A stretch of 16,749 nucleotides of DNA from Arthrobacter sp. (GCA_030146405.1 JASLBS010000015.1:1-16749); one strand, 5' to 3'; shown: positions 7,012-14,478, counted from the first letter of the stretch. A program made the numbers and translations. Notes: a model not told the origin generated them from the letters alone.

Positions 7012-7024
7012 ACGGCTTTTCGCC

Positions 7025-7030
7025 TACAGT
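7025..7030 (+). promoter_or_regulatory. Candidate -10 box of uvrA (leaderless)
   Basis: TACAGT is followed by TATCGG and then GTG 7037, six bases later. No Shine-Dalgarno sequence precedes the start, so a leaderless mRNA is likely. The -35 position falls inside the SOS box. Confidence 0.55.
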
Positions 7031-7036
7031 TATCGG

Positions 7037-9943
7037 GTGTCTATAGCAAATTCTCTCGAGCAGCACGCCCGCAATCCTGAACCCGCTCCCCAGGACCTGT
7101 CGCGGTTGATCGTCAAGGGTGCGCGCGAGAACAATCTGCGCAACGTGGACCTCGACCTCCCGCGCGATGCCATGATCGTCTTCACCGGCCTGTCCGGCTC
7201 GGGGAAGTCGTCCCTCGCCTTCGACACGATCTTCGCCGAGGGCCAGCGCCGGTACGTCGAATCGCTCTCCGCCTACGCGCGGCAGTTCCTCGGGCAGGTG
7301 GACAAGCCCGACGTCGACTTCATCGAGGGACTCTCGCCCGCCGTGTCGATCGACCAGAAGTCCACGAGCAAGAACCCCCGCTCCACCGTCGGTACCATCA
7401 CCGAGATCTACGACTACATGCGCCTGCTCTGGGCGCGCGTGGGGCGCCCCCACTGCCCGGTCTGCGGTGAGCCGGTCGCCAAGCAGACACCGCAGCAGAT
7501 CGTCGACCAGCTGCTCGAACTCGACGAGGGCACGCGCTTCCAGGTCCTGGCGCCCGTGGTCCGTGCGCGCAAGGGCGAGTTCGTGGACCTCTTCCAGGAG
7601 CTCACCGCCAAGGGCTATTCCCGGGCGCGCGTGGATGGCAAGCTGATCCAGCTCAGCGACCCGCCCACGCTCGGTAAGCAGTACAAGCACACCATCGAGG
7701 TCATCGTCGACCGTCTCGTGGTGAAGGACGGCATCCAGCAGCGCCTCACCGATTCCGTCGAAACGGCCCTCAAGCTCGCCGACGGGCGCGTGCTCGCCGA
7801 GTTCGTGGACCTGCCCGAGGACGACGCCAAGCGCATCCACGCCTATTCGGAGCACCTGGCCTGCCCCAACGAGCACCCGCTGGCCATCGACGAGATCGAG
7901 CCGCGGTCCTTCTCCTTCAACAATCCCTTCGGTGCCTGCCCGGCATGCACCGGCATCGGTTCCAAGCTCGAGGTGGACGAGGAGCTCGTGGTTCCCAACC
8001 CGGACCTCAGCCTCGCCGAGGGGGCGATCGCCCCGTGGTCGCTCGGTACGGCCACCCTCGAGTACTGGACCCGGCTCCTCGAGGGCCTCGCCTCGGAGCT
8101 GAAGTTCGACATCGCCACACCCTGGCGGAAGCTGCCGGACCGCGCTCGCGAGGCGGCTCTGTACGGCAAGGACCACAAGGTGGTGGTGCAGTACAAGAAC
8201 CGGTTCGGGCGCGAGCGGAAGTACAGTACCGGCTTCGAGGGCGCCATCCAGTACATTCAGCGCAAGCACGGCGAGACGGAGTCCGACAACGCCCGCGACC
8301 GGTACGAGGAGTACATGCGGGAGATCCCCTGCCCCACGTGCGGTGGCGCGCGGCTCAATCCGGCCTCCCTGTCCGTCCTCATCAACGGTCGCTCGATCGC
8401 CGAGGTCTCCGCCATGCCCATGCGGGAGTGCGCCGGGTTCCTGGACAACCTGGTGCTCACCGGCCGGGAGGCGCAGATCGCCAACCAGGTCCTCAAGGAG
8501 ATCCAGGCGCGCCTGACCTTCCTCCTCGACGTCGGCCTCGAGTACCTGAACCTCGAGCGGGCGTCCGGGACGCTCTCCGGCGGGGAGGCCCAGCGCATCC
8601 GCCTGGCCACGCAGATCGGGTCGGGGCTGGTGGGCGTGCTCTACGTGCTCGACGAACCCTCCATCGGCCTGCACCAGCGGGACAACCGTCGCCTCATCGA
8701 GACGCTCACCCGGCTCCGCAACCTCGGGAACACGCTGATCGTCGTCGAGCACGACGAGGACACGATCGCCGAAGCCGACTGGATCGTGGACATCGGACCC
8801 GGTGCCGGGGAGCACGGCGGCGAGGTGGTGCACTCCGGCCTGCTCGAGGACCTGCTGACCAACGAGCGGTCCATCACCGGCGACTACCTGTCCGGGCGCC
8901 GCAAGATCGAGATCCCGGTCAAGCGCCGCAAGATCGACCGCTCGCGGCAGCTCAAGGTGATCGGGGCCCGCGAGCACAACCTGACCAACGTCGACGCGAC
9001 GATCCCGCTCGGCGTGCTCACCGCCGTCACCGGCGTCAGCGGATCCGGTAAGTCCACCCTGGTCAACGACATCCTGTACAAGGTGCTGGCCAACAAGCTG
9101 AACGGTGCCAAGCAGGTGGCGGGCCGGCACAAACGGATCGACGGCCTGGAGCACCTGGACAAGGTCATCCATGTGGACCAGAGCCCGATCGGTCGGACCC
9201 CGCGGTCCAACCCCGCCACCTACACCGGCGTCTTCGACCACATCCGCAAGCTCTTCGCGGAGACCACCGAGGCGAAGGTGCGCGGATACCTGCCCGGCCG
9301 TTTCTCCTTCAACGTCAAGGGCGGACGCTGCGAGGCGTGCTCCGGTGACGGCACGCTGAAGATCGAGATGAACTTCCTGCCGGACGTCTATGTGCCCTGC
9401 GAGGTCTGCCACGGCGCCCGCTACAACCGCGAGACCCTCGAGGTGCACTACAAGGGCAAGACCATCGCGGACGTCCTGAACATGCCCATCGAGGAGGGCG
9501 CCGAGTTCTTCGCCGCGTTCAGCCCGATCGCACGGCACCTCAACACCCTCGTGGAGGTGGGCCTCGGGTACGTCCGCCTGGGCCAGCCCGCCACCACGCT
9601 CTCGGGCGGTGAGGCGCAGCGCGTGAAGCTCGCCAGCGAACTGCAGAAGCGGTCCAACGGCCGGAGCATCTACGTGCTGGACGAACCGACCACGGGCCTC
9701 CACTTCGAGGACATCCGCAAGCTGCTCCTGGTGCTGCAGGGACTGGTGGACAAGGGCAACTCGGTGATCACCATCGAGCACAACCTCGACGTCATCAAGA
9801 GCGCGGACTGGGTGATCGACCTCGGCCCCGACGGCGGCTCCGGCGGCGGCGAGATCATCGCCACCGGGACACCGGAGCAGGTGGCGAAGAACGAGCGGAG
9901 CTACACCGGGACCTTCCTGAAGGAGATTCTCGACCGGGCCTGA
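7037..9943 (+). CDS. uvrA: UvrABC excinuclease subunit A
   Basis: The 968-residue protein is the DNA-damage sensor of nucleotide excision repair, a dimeric ATPase that loads UvrB at lesions. Both ABC ATPase modules are complete. Walker A GLSGSGKS is at 51-58 and GVSGSGKS at 666-673; the signature LSGGEAQR starts at 513 and 855; Walker B acidic pairs are Asp539-Glu540 and Asp882-Glu883. The C-terminal zinc module is Cys765, Cys768, Cys788 and Cys791. In the N-terminal module the usual second Cys is missing: the ligands visible are Cys276, His280, Cys301 and Cys304. The GTG start at 7037 is fixed by the -10 box just before it and by the family N-terminus. The gene appears monocistronic, with an SOS box upstream and a strong hairpin downstream. 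uvrB is not in the window; uvrC lies 1.5 kb downstream. Confidence 0.98.
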   Translation: MSIANSLEQHARNPEPAPQDLSRLIVKGARENNLRNVDLDLPRDAMIVFTGLSGSGKSSLAFDTIFAEGQRRYVESLSAYARQFLGQVDKPDVDFIEGLSPAVSIDQKSTSKNPRSTVGTITEIYDYMRLLWARVGRPHCPVCGEPVAKQTPQQIVDQLLELDEGTRFQVLAPVVRARKGEFVDLFQELTAKGYSRARVDGKLIQLSDPPTLGKQYKHTIEVIVDRLVVKDGIQQRLTDSVETALKLADGRVLAEFVDLPEDDAKRIHAYSEHLACPNEHPLAIDEIEPRSFSFNNPFGACPACTGIGSKLEVDEELVVPNPDLSLAEGAIAPWSLGTATLEYWTRLLEGLASELKFDIATPWRKLPDRAREAALYGKDHKVVVQYKNRFGRERKYSTGFEGAIQYIQRKHGETESDNARDRYEEYMREIPCPTCGGARLNPASLSVLINGRSIAEVSAMPMRECAGFLDNLVLTGREAQIANQVLKEIQARLTFLLDVGLEYLNLERASGTLSGGEAQRIRLATQIGSGLVGVLYVLDEPSIGLHQRDNRRLIETLTRLRNLGNTLIVVEHDEDTIAEADWIVDIGPGAGEHGGEVVHSGLLEDLLTNERSITGDYLSGRRKIEIPVKRRKIDRSRQLKVIGAREHNLTNVDATIPLGVLTAVTGVSGSGKSTLVNDILYKVLANKLNGAKQVAGRHKRIDGLEHLDKVIHVDQSPIGRTPRSNPATYTGVFDHIRKLFAETTEAKVRGYLPGRFSFNVKGGRCEACSGDGTLKIEMNFLPDVYVPCEVCHGARYNRETLEVHYKGKTIADVLNMPIEEGAEFFAAFSPIARHLNTLVEVGLGYVRLGQPATTLSGGEAQRVKLASELQKRSNGRSIYVLDEPTTGLHFEDIRKLLLVLQGLVDKGNSVITIEHNLDVIKSADWVIDLGPDGGSGGGEIIATGTPEQVAKNERSYTGTFLKEILDRA

Positions 9944-9984
9944 CGGCTCCCGGCACGCTCCGGAGAAGCACCCGGGATCGGGGG

Positions 9985-10011
9985 GAGGGCACGCGGGGAA
10001 TGCGTGCCCTC
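9985..10011 (+). terminator. Strong intrinsic-type hairpin after uvrA
   Basis: GAGGGCACGC (9985-9994) and GCGTGCCCTC (10002-10011) form a perfect ten-base-pair stem with the seven-base loop GGGGAAT, 42 nt after the uvrA stop. No T-run follows, which is common in high-GC actinobacteria. It separates uvrA from the HAD/plsC pair. Confidence 0.7.
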
Positions 10012-10022
10012 GTCCGGCTATG

Positions 10023-10032
10023 GCAAGCTTGC
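10023..10032. promoter_or_regulatory. Ten-base perfect palindrome before the HAD gene
   Basis: GCAAGCTTGC ends three bases before the GTG start at 10036 and directly follows a weak -10-like TATGGC (10019-10024). It could be a protein-binding site at the transcription start or may be chance. Confidence 0.3.
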
Positions 10033-10035
10033 TCG

Positions 10036-10701
10036 GTGAAACCCGTGCATTCGCTGATCCTCTTCGACCTCGATGGAACGCTCGTCGATCCCGCCGGTGC
10101 CATCACCGGGGGTATCCGTGCGGCCCTGACCAGCCACGGGTTCCCGGAGCTTGACGCCGCTGCCCTGCAGGCGATGGTGGGACCACCCCTGGTGCACTCC
10201 CTCCGCACGATCGCGGGCGTACCCGAGGACCGCATCCCGGACGTCGTCGCCACGTACCGCGCCGGCTACCTCGCCACCGGCATGGCGCAGAGCAGGCCCT
10301 ACCCCGGCATCGCCCACTGCGTCGAGGCCCTCACGTCAGCCGGTACGGTGGTGGCCGTGGCCACGCAGAAGCCCGAGTGGCTCGCGGAGGAGCTCCTGCG
10401 GGTACAGGGGCTGCGCGGCCTCTTCGCGTCGGTGCACGGCTCCCCGCGGGACGAGGCCGCCGTCGTCGCCGGCAAGACGCCGATCATCCGGGCCGCGCTG
10501 GAGCGTCACGGCTCCGTGGCGCACAGCGCCGTGATGATCGGCGACCGACGGCACGACGTCGAAGGAGCCACCGCGAACGGCCTGGGCTGCATCGGCGTCC
10601 GCTGGGGTTTCGCAGGACCGGGTGAGCTGGAGGACGCGGGGGCGGTGGCTCTGGTGGAGTCGGCGGACGAGCTACTGGAGGTACTCGTTGGGCGTCTATG
10701 A
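10036..10701 (+). CDS. HAD-superfamily phosphatase (phosphoglycolate phosphatase-like)
   Basis: The 221-residue protein has the four HAD motifs. DLDGT (Asp11 nucleophile, Asp13 acid/base) is motif I, Thr110 in VAVATQKPE is motif II, Lys147 in AGKTPII is motif III, and GDRRHD (Asp170, Asp174) is motif IV. A helical cap of the subfamily I type lies between motifs I and II. This group includes phosphoglycolate phosphatase, PpaX and nucleotidase-like enzymes, and the substrate cannot be told from the sequence. I chose GTG 10036; GTG 10045 is equally possible. The in-frame ATG at 10000 lies in the loop of the uvrA terminator hairpin and adds a non-conserved stretch. The 3' end overlaps the acyltransferase gene by 14 nt, so the two are almost certainly cotranscribed. 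Confidence 0.9.
   Translation: MKPVHSLILFDLDGTLVDPAGAITGGIRAALTSHGFPELDAAALQAMVGPPLVHSLRTIAGVPEDRIPDVVATYRAGYLATGMAQSRPYPGIAHCVEALTSAGTVVAVATQKPEWLAEELLRVQGLRGLFASVHGSPRDEAAVVAGKTPIIRAALERHGSVAHSAVMIGDRRHDVEGATANGLGCIGVRWGFAGPGELEDAGAVALVESADELLEVLVGRL
10677..10681 (+). promoter_or_regulatory. Shine-Dalgarno sequence deciding the TTG start of plsC
   Basis: GGAGG ends six bases before TTG 10688, inside the last codons of the HAD gene. It selects this rare start over the in-frame GTG at 10622, which would add a non-conserved Trp/Arg-rich stretch. Confidence 0.75.
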
Positions 10702-11356
10702 CCTGACGCGCAGCACCACGCGTGGCCTGATCGCCGGTCTGTGCCGGCCCACCGTGGAAGGGCTCCACAACGTACCGGGGGACGGTCCGTTCATCGTCGC
10801 GGCAAATCACCTCTCCTTCCTGGACAGCGTGCTGGTGCAGGCGCTGACGCCTCGTCCGGTCGCCTTCTTCGCCAAGGCCGAGTACTTCACGGGAACCGGG
10901 ATCAAGGGTGTCCTGATGAAATCGTTCTTCGAGGGCGTGGGCTCCATCCCCGTGGAGCGCGGCCAGCAGGCCGCCAGCGTGCAGGCTCTGAAGACACTCC
11001 TGGAGCTGTTGGAACAGGGCGACGGCGTGGGCATCTATCCCGAGGGGACCCGCTCGCGCGACGGCCGGCTCTACCGGGGAAGGACGGGCGTCGGCTGGCT
11101 CGCCCTCACCACGGGGGCTCCGGTGATCCCGGTGGGGCTCATCGGTACGGAGGCCCTGCAACCGGCGGGGAAGAAGGGGATCCGGCCGCAGCACTTCACC
11201 CTGCGCATCGGTGAGCCCCTGGTGTTCGCGAGGACCGGACCCGGGCACCCGTTGCCGGCCCGCAGGAGCGCGACGGACGCCATCATGGACAGCATCGCCG
11301 CACTGACGCGGCAGGAACGGGTACCGCACTACAACCAGAGTCCGCCGGCGGAGTAG
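10688..11356 (+). CDS. 1-acyl-sn-glycerol-3-phosphate acyltransferase family protein (PlsC-like)
   Basis: The 222-residue protein has the acyltransferase blocks in order. NHLSFLD at 40-46 carries the catalytic His41 and Asp46. GSIPVERG at 85-92 is block II, YPEGTRS at 117-123 (phosphate-binding) is block III, and the hydrophobic block IV reads APVIPVGLIG. Such enzymes transfer an acyl chain to lysophosphatidic acid or related lysolipids at the inner face of the membrane. No clear transmembrane helix is present, so it is probably a peripheral membrane protein. It starts at a TTG with a good Shine-Dalgarno sequence, 14 nt before the end of the HAD phosphatase gene, suggesting translational coupling. 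The true acceptor lipid is not determined by the sequence; actinobacteria usually carry several such paralogues. Confidence 0.9.
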   Translation: MGVYDLTRSTTRGLIAGLCRPTVEGLHNVPGDGPFIVAANHLSFLDSVLVQALTPRPVAFFAKAEYFTGTGIKGVLMKSFFEGVGSIPVERGQQAASVQALKTLLELLEQGDGVGIYPEGTRSRDGRLYRGRTGVGWLALTTGAPVIPVGLIGTEALQPAGKKGIRPQHFTLRIGEPLVFARTGPGHPLPARRSATDAIMDSIAALTRQERVPHYNQSPPAE

Positions 11357-11438
11357 GCACCCGGAGCCTCAGGACCGAGCGGGGTCAGCGGTGAGCGGAC
11401 AAGGGCCGCGGGGAGTCGGGGGTGTCAGCGTCCGGCCC

Positions 11439-11444
11439 TAGGAT
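11439..11444 (+). promoter_or_regulatory. Candidate -10 box of uvrC (leaderless)
   Basis: TAGGAT is followed by seven bases (TGATGGC) and GTG 11452, with no Shine-Dalgarno sequence, predicting a leaderless mRNA. Seven-base arms AGGGCCG (11402-11408) and CGGCCCT (11433-11439) flank the upstream promoter region; the right arm touches this box. Confidence 0.55.
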
Positions 11445-11451
11445 TGATGGC

Positions 11452-13476
11452 GTGGCGAACCCAGTGACATACCGGCCGAAGACAGGCGAGATCCCCGTGA
11501 ACCCGGGTGTCTACCGCTTCCGCGACGAATACGGCCGGGTCATCTACGTGGGCAAGGCGAAGAACCTCCGGTCACGCCTGAACTCCTACTTCGCGAGTCC
11601 CCAGGGCCTGATGCCGCGTACCCGGACCATGGTCTTCACCGCGGCGGGCGTGGAGTGGACCGTGGTGGGCAGTGAGCTCGAGGCGCTCCAGCTGGAATAC
11701 ACCTGGATCAAGGAGTTCAATCCGCGGTTCAACGTGATGTTCCGCGACGACAAGTCCTACCCCTACCTGGCCGTCACCATGGGGGAGAAGTATCCGCGGG
11801 TACAAGTACTCCGCGGCGACAAGAAGAAGGACACCCGGTACTTCGGCCCGTTCTACCCGGCCAAGGCCATCCGCGAGACGGTGGACACCATGCTGCGCGT
11901 GTTCCCGGTGCGCACGTGCAGCACCGGGGTGTTCAAGCGTGCTGAGCGCTCCGGCCGCCCCTGCCTCCTCGGCTACATCGACAAGTGCTCGGCGCCGTGC
12001 GTGGGCCGGATCACCCCCGAGGACCACAGGGCCCTCGCCGGTCAGTTCTGCGACTTCATGTCCGGCAACTCGAAGAAGTTCATCTCCGGTCTGGAGAAGA
12101 AGATGACGGAGGCGGTCGCGGATCTGGACTACGAGTCCGCCGCACGCCTCCGCGACGACATCTCGGCCCTCCGCAGGGTGTTCGAGCGGAACACCGTGGT
12201 ACTCAGCGAGGACACGGACGCGGACATCTTCGCCCTCAAGGAGGACGAGCTCGAGGCAGCGGCCCAGGTGTTCCACGTGCGCGGCGGGAGGATCAGGGGC
12301 CAGCGCGGCTGGGTGGTGGAGAAGGTCGAGGACATGGACACCCCCGACCTCGTGGAGCACCTGCTGCAGCAGGTGTACGGCGAGGGGAACAGCAGCAACG
12401 AGCAGATCCCGCGGGAGGTCCTGGTCCCCGTGCTGCCGAGCAACGAGGAGCAGATGCTCGAGTGGCTCCGGGGACTGCGCGGCGCCCGGGTGGACGTACG
12501 TGTGCCACAGCGGGGCGACAAGGCCACGCTGCTCGGCACCGTGGAGCAGAATGCCGCGGACGCCCTGCGGTTGCACAAGAGCCGCAGGGCCGGTGACATC
12601 ACCACGCGGTCGGCCGCCCTGCAGGAGCTGCAGGAGGCACTGGACCTGCCCTCCCCACTCATGCGCATCGAGTGCTTCGACATCTCGCACGTCCAGGGCA
12701 CGAACGTGGTGGCCTCGATGGTGGTGGTCGAGGACGGGCTGCCGCGGAAGTCGGAGTACCGCAAGTTCTCCATTACGGGCGACGCCGCGCGGGATGACAC
12801 AGCCTCCATGTACGACGTCATCCACCGCCGTTTCCGCAACTACCTGGCCGGGAAGGCCGGCGAGCAGCGCGACGAGGCGGACCCCGAGCCCGCCGAGGAC
12901 GGAGCCTCCGTCCTCGAGCACCCCGCCGTCGACGACCAGGGCGAGCCGCTCCAGGACACCACCACCGCCGTGACACGCAACCGGTTCGCCTACCCGCCCA
13001 ACCTCGTGGTGGTGGACGGCGGCCCGCCGCAGGTGGCGGCGGCGGCGCGTGCACTGGCCGACCTCGGGGTGGACGACGTCTTCGTGGTGGGCCTCGCGAA
13101 GCGGCTCGAGGAGGTCTGGGTGCAGGACAGCGAGTTCCCGGTGATCCTGCCACGCGCGTCCGAGGGCCTCTTCATGCTGCAGCGCATCCGTGACGAGGCG
13201 CACCGGTTCGCCATCACCTTCCACCGGCAGAAGCGCGGGAAATCGATGACGGCCTCCGCGCTCGACGAGATCGCGGGCCTCGGTCCGGCGAAGCGCAAGG
13301 CACTGCTCAAGCACTTCGGCTCCGTGAAGAAGATTCGGGCGGCGTCCGTGGAGGAACTCGTGGAAGTCCCCGGTGTAGGCCCGGCGCTGGCCGAGACGAT
13401 CCGTCGCGGGCTCCACGATGCCGGCGACGGCGCGCCCGCCGTGAACATGACCACGGGCGAGATCATCGAAGATTAG
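11452..13476 (+). CDS. uvrC: UvrABC excinuclease subunit C
   Basis: The 674-residue nuclease subunit cuts DNA on both sides of a UvrB-bound lesion. The GIY-YIG domain at the N-terminus shows GVY (19-21), IYVGKAKNLRSR (31-42) and the metal-binding Glu region SELEAL (74-79). The UVR domain that contacts UvrB is at about 212-247 (LDYESAARLRDDI). The RNase H-like 5' nuclease domain has Asp410 in ECFDISH, Asp522 in VVVDGG and His584 in RDEAHRF. Two helix-hairpin-helix motifs close the protein (IAGLGPAKRKALL and VPGVGPALAE). An acidic, low-complexity insert of about 43 residues (467-509) splits the endonuclease domain. GTG 11452 matches the family start. No SOS box is seen upstream, unlike uvrA. 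The stop lies one base before the rapZ -10 box. Confidence 0.98.
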   Translation: MANPVTYRPKTGEIPVNPGVYRFRDEYGRVIYVGKAKNLRSRLNSYFASPQGLMPRTRTMVFTAAGVEWTVVGSELEALQLEYTWIKEFNPRFNVMFRDDKSYPYLAVTMGEKYPRVQVLRGDKKKDTRYFGPFYPAKAIRETVDTMLRVFPVRTCSTGVFKRAERSGRPCLLGYIDKCSAPCVGRITPEDHRALAGQFCDFMSGNSKKFISGLEKKMTEAVADLDYESAARLRDDISALRRVFERNTVVLSEDTDADIFALKEDELEAAAQVFHVRGGRIRGQRGWVVEKVEDMDTPDLVEHLLQQVYGEGNSSNEQIPREVLVPVLPSNEEQMLEWLRGLRGARVDVRVPQRGDKATLLGTVEQNAADALRLHKSRRAGDITTRSAALQELQEALDLPSPLMRIECFDISHVQGTNVVASMVVVEDGLPRKSEYRKFSITGDAARDDTASMYDVIHRRFRNYLAGKAGEQRDEADPEPAEDGASVLEHPAVDDQGEPLQDTTTAVTRNRFAYPPNLVVVDGGPPQVAAAARALADLGVDDVFVVGLAKRLEEVWVQDSEFPVILPRASEGLFMLQRIRDEAHRFAITFHRQKRGKSMTASALDEIAGLGPAKRKALLKHFGSVKKIRAASVEELVEVPGVGPALAETIRRGLHDAGDGAPAVNMTTGEIIED

Positions 13477-13477
13477 C

Positions 13478-13483
13478 TAGGCT
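13478..13483 (+). promoter_or_regulatory. Candidate -10 box of the rapZ-yvcK-whiA operon
   Basis: TAGGCT begins one base after the uvrC stop codon and is identical to the hexamer used before the helicase and acetyltransferase genes. It would give a leader of about 90 nt to ATG 13579. The -35 region would lie inside uvrC and shows no clear consensus. Confidence 0.45.
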
Positions 13484-13530
13484 GAAGCGGCGGGCGCCCG
13501 AGCGTGCCGCCGAGACCGCACACCTGGGGC

Positions 13531-13549
13531 CCTTCCGTACAGCGGAGGG
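13531..13549 (+). other. Stem-loop in the rapZ leader
   Basis: CCTTCCG (13531-13537) can pair with CGGAGGG (13543-13549) around the loop TACAG, giving seven pairs with one G-T wobble. It lies in the predicted untranslated leader 30 nt before the chosen rapZ start and has no following T-run. Confidence 0.35.
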
Positions 13550-13578
13550 TCCTGCCGAGCCGGAACGGATGCATCGAC

Positions 13579-14478
13579 ATGACGGAGGCCACGAGCCTGA
13601 CTCCGGTCAAGCCCACCGAGTCGGAGCTGCTGGTGGTGACCGGCATGTCCGGCGCCGGCCGCAGCACAGCAGCGAACGCGCTGGAGGACCACGGGTGGTA
13701 CGTGGTGGAGAACCTGCCACCGCAGATGCTCACCACGCTCACCGAGCTGGTGGCACGAACCCCGCAGTCCCTGCCAAAGCTCGCCGTGGTGATCGACGTG
13801 CGGGGCAAGGAGCTGTTCAACGACATCAAGGCCTCGCTCGCCGGCCTCCGCGCTTCGGGCGTCAACTACCGCGTGCTGTTCCTGGACGCCGACGATGCCG
13901 TGCTGGTGCGGCGCTTCGAACAGGGCCGCCGCCCGCATCCGCTGCAGGGGGCGGGCCGGATCCTCGACGGCATCGCGGCCGAGCGTGAGGTGCTGAAGGA
14001 GCTCAAGCACGCATCGGACATCGTGATCGACACGTCGGACCTCAACGTGCACGCGCTGGCGACCCGCGTGACGGAGCTGTTCTCCGAGTCCGGCCCGATC
14101 GTCCTGCGCCTGAACGTCATGAGCTTCGGATTCAAGTACGGCCTGCCGGTGGACGCCAACTACGTGGCGGATGTGCGCTTCATCCCCAATCCGCACTGGG
14201 TGCCCGTCCTGCGTCCACAGACCGGGCTCGACGAGCCGGTGAGGGACTACGTGCTCGGCGCCCAGGGAGCCGGGGAGTTCATCGACCGCTACGTGCTCGC
14301 ACTCGAACCCGTGCTCGACGGCTACCGCCGCGAGAACAAGCACTACGCGACGATCGCGGTCGGCTGCACCGGCGGCAAGCACAGGTCGGTGGCCGTGACC
14401 GAGGAGATCGCCCAGCGCCTGGCGCAGCTTCCCGGCGTGCAGGTGGCGGCTCACCACCGCGATCTCGGACGGGAGTAG
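13579..14478 (+). CDS. rapZ: RapZ family nucleotide-binding protein (RNase adapter homologue)
   Basis: The 299-residue protein is a RapZ/YvcJ P-loop protein. The Walker A-like loop GMSGAGRST is at 22-30, with Arg28 where most P-loops have Lys, a form I recall as usual for actinobacteria. ENLPPQML follows, then RPHPLQ, IDTSDLNVH, MSFGFKYGLP, RFIPNPHW and the C-terminal GCTGGKHRSV (262-271), all family signatures. In E. coli RapZ guides RNase E to the sRNA GlmZ and senses glucosamine-6-phosphate; actinobacteria lack that sRNA pair as far as is known, so only nucleotide or aminosugar-related sensing is inferred. I chose ATG 13579 as matching the family start; an in-frame GTG at 13504 would add 25 poorly conserved residues. 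The stop codon shares one base with the yvcK GTG. Confidence 0.95.
   Translation: MTEATSLTPVKPTESELLVVTGMSGAGRSTAANALEDHGWYVVENLPPQMLTTLTELVARTPQSLPKLAVVIDVRGKELFNDIKASLAGLRASGVNYRVLFLDADDAVLVRRFEQGRRPHPLQGAGRILDGIAAEREVLKELKHASDIVIDTSDLNVHALATRVTELFSESGPIVLRLNVMSFGFKYGLPVDANYVADVRFIPNPHWVPVLRPQTGLDEPVRDYVLGAQGAGEFIDRYVLALEPVLDGYRRENKHYATIAVGCTGGKHRSVAVTEEIAQRLAQLPGVQVAAHHRDLGRE

Noticed and set aside
6983..9781. Minus-strand open frame of 932 codons antisense to uvrA
   Set aside because: uvrA on the other strand has every family motif. The antisense translation has no recognisable motif and is explained by third-position GC bias.
10000..10002. In-frame ATG as the start of the HAD phosphatase
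   Set aside because: It lies in the loop of the ten-base-pair hairpin after uvrA and adds 12 non-conserved residues ahead of the HAD motif I strand. GTG 10036 fits the family better.
11572..13416. Minus-strand open frame of 614 codons antisense to uvrC
   Set aside because: Same reason: shadow of a complete uvrC gene, with a biased composition rich in His, Val, Leu and Arg and no domain.
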